From an uncultured Lachnospiraceae bacterium (lineage in GTDB: Bacteria; Bacillota; Clostridia; Lachnospirales; Lachnospiraceae), in the NCBI GenBank assembly GCA_910580005.1, contig CAJTXH010000066.1, forward strand, positions 1 through 15,274: a stretch of 15,274 nucleotides of DNA, in the 5' to 3' direction. The translations under genes and the position numbers were made by a program. Position 1 is the stretch's first letter, and every line of letters starts with the position of its first letter. Below are positions 15,134 through 15,274 of the stretch, one piece after another. A model generated the notes under the pieces. That model saw only the letters and a program-made list of their open reading frames with translations. It did no database searches and had not been told where the DNA came from.

Positions 15134-15159
15134 ATTGCCCTCCTAGTAATAATTACTGG

Positions 15160-15274
15160 TTATTGTAACAGCCTGCCCATAAGGGTATAGCCATGTTTCA
15201 CCACATTACCGCTCTTTGCTGCATCTTTTTCATTATACAGCAAGCCAGTATTTTTATTAACTGTGCTGTCATAA
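15160..15274 (-). CDS. 3' end of an ApgM / putative homoserine kinase family gene (partial)
   Basis: An open frame enters from the right edge and stops at TAA 15162-15160, giving 37 C-terminal residues. It begins YDST, contains GLLYNEKDAAKSG and ends GYTLMGRLLQ. This matches my memory of the C-terminus of cofactor-independent phosphoglycerate mutases of the archaeal ApgM type (YDST, then YNE-A-K-TG, then EGY-LM). Clostridial members of that family are often annotated 'proposed homoserine kinase' and lie beside aspartokinase, as here with a 26-bp gap. Only the tail is visible, so neither the activity nor the rest of the gene can be judged. Confidence 0.65.
   Translation of the reverse strand, partial: YDSTVNKNTGLLYNEKDAAKSGNVVKHGYTLMGRLLQ

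Noticed and set aside
15134..15274. Lysine riboswitch or T-box leader upstream of aspartokinase
   Set aside because: The stretch is coding for the tail of another gene up to 15160, leaving only 26 bp, and no riboswitch or T-box core motif is present.

Overview
The window looks like chromosomal DNA from a low-GC Firmicute, most likely a gut Clostridia/Lachnospiraceae-type bacterium. That rests on the AT-rich composition, strong AGGAGG-type ribosome binding sites, and the genes themselves: KtrAB, Tex, a monofunctional aspartokinase beside an ApgM/'putative homoserine kinase' family gene, and a FlxA-like coiled-coil protein. The taxon is an inference. No rRNA, tRNA, CRISPR array, transposase or phage gene was seen.

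Left part (about 1-3760). A four-gene plus-strand operon of unknown function comes first. It holds a divergent DUF2589-family protein (107-1000), two small unrecognised proteins coupled by overlapping start and stop codons (990-1262 and 1262-1471), and a classic DUF2589 protein with a long helical C-terminal extension (1497-2735). A bidirectional hairpin terminator (2759-2805) separates it from a convergent minus-strand FlxA-like coiled-coil gene (2832-3620), which has its own promoter. This is the least understood part of the window.

Middle and right part (3783-15274, all minus strand, so read right to left). First come the 3' end of an ApgM-family gene and aspartokinase, 26 bp apart: the entry to threonine/lysine/methionine synthesis. 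The aspartokinase carries a perfect internal ribosome binding site that should yield a separate regulatory beta subunit. A stem-loop with an embedded promoter then leads into tex. Five more genes follow with gaps of 59 bp or less: a degenerate arylsulfotransferase-like propeller protein, cysD, a cysN-cysC fusion, cysQ, and then ktrB-ktrA. CysD and CysNC make PAPS, and CysQ removes the by-product PAP. No sulfate permease or PAPS/sulfite reductase gene lies in the window. The propeller protein lacks a signal peptide and appears to have lost all four AssT catalytic residues. CysQ-type phosphatases are inhibited by Na+/Li+, so their linkage to K+ uptake genes may be functional.

The best candidates for something undescribed are the DUF2589/small-protein/FlxA-like locus and the pseudo-arylsulfotransferase joined to a PAPS-making operon. 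Several starts were moved inward from the longest open frame (flxA-like, cysNC, cysD, tex, the 90-aa protein) because Shine-Dalgarno placement and family N-termini favour the shorter forms.
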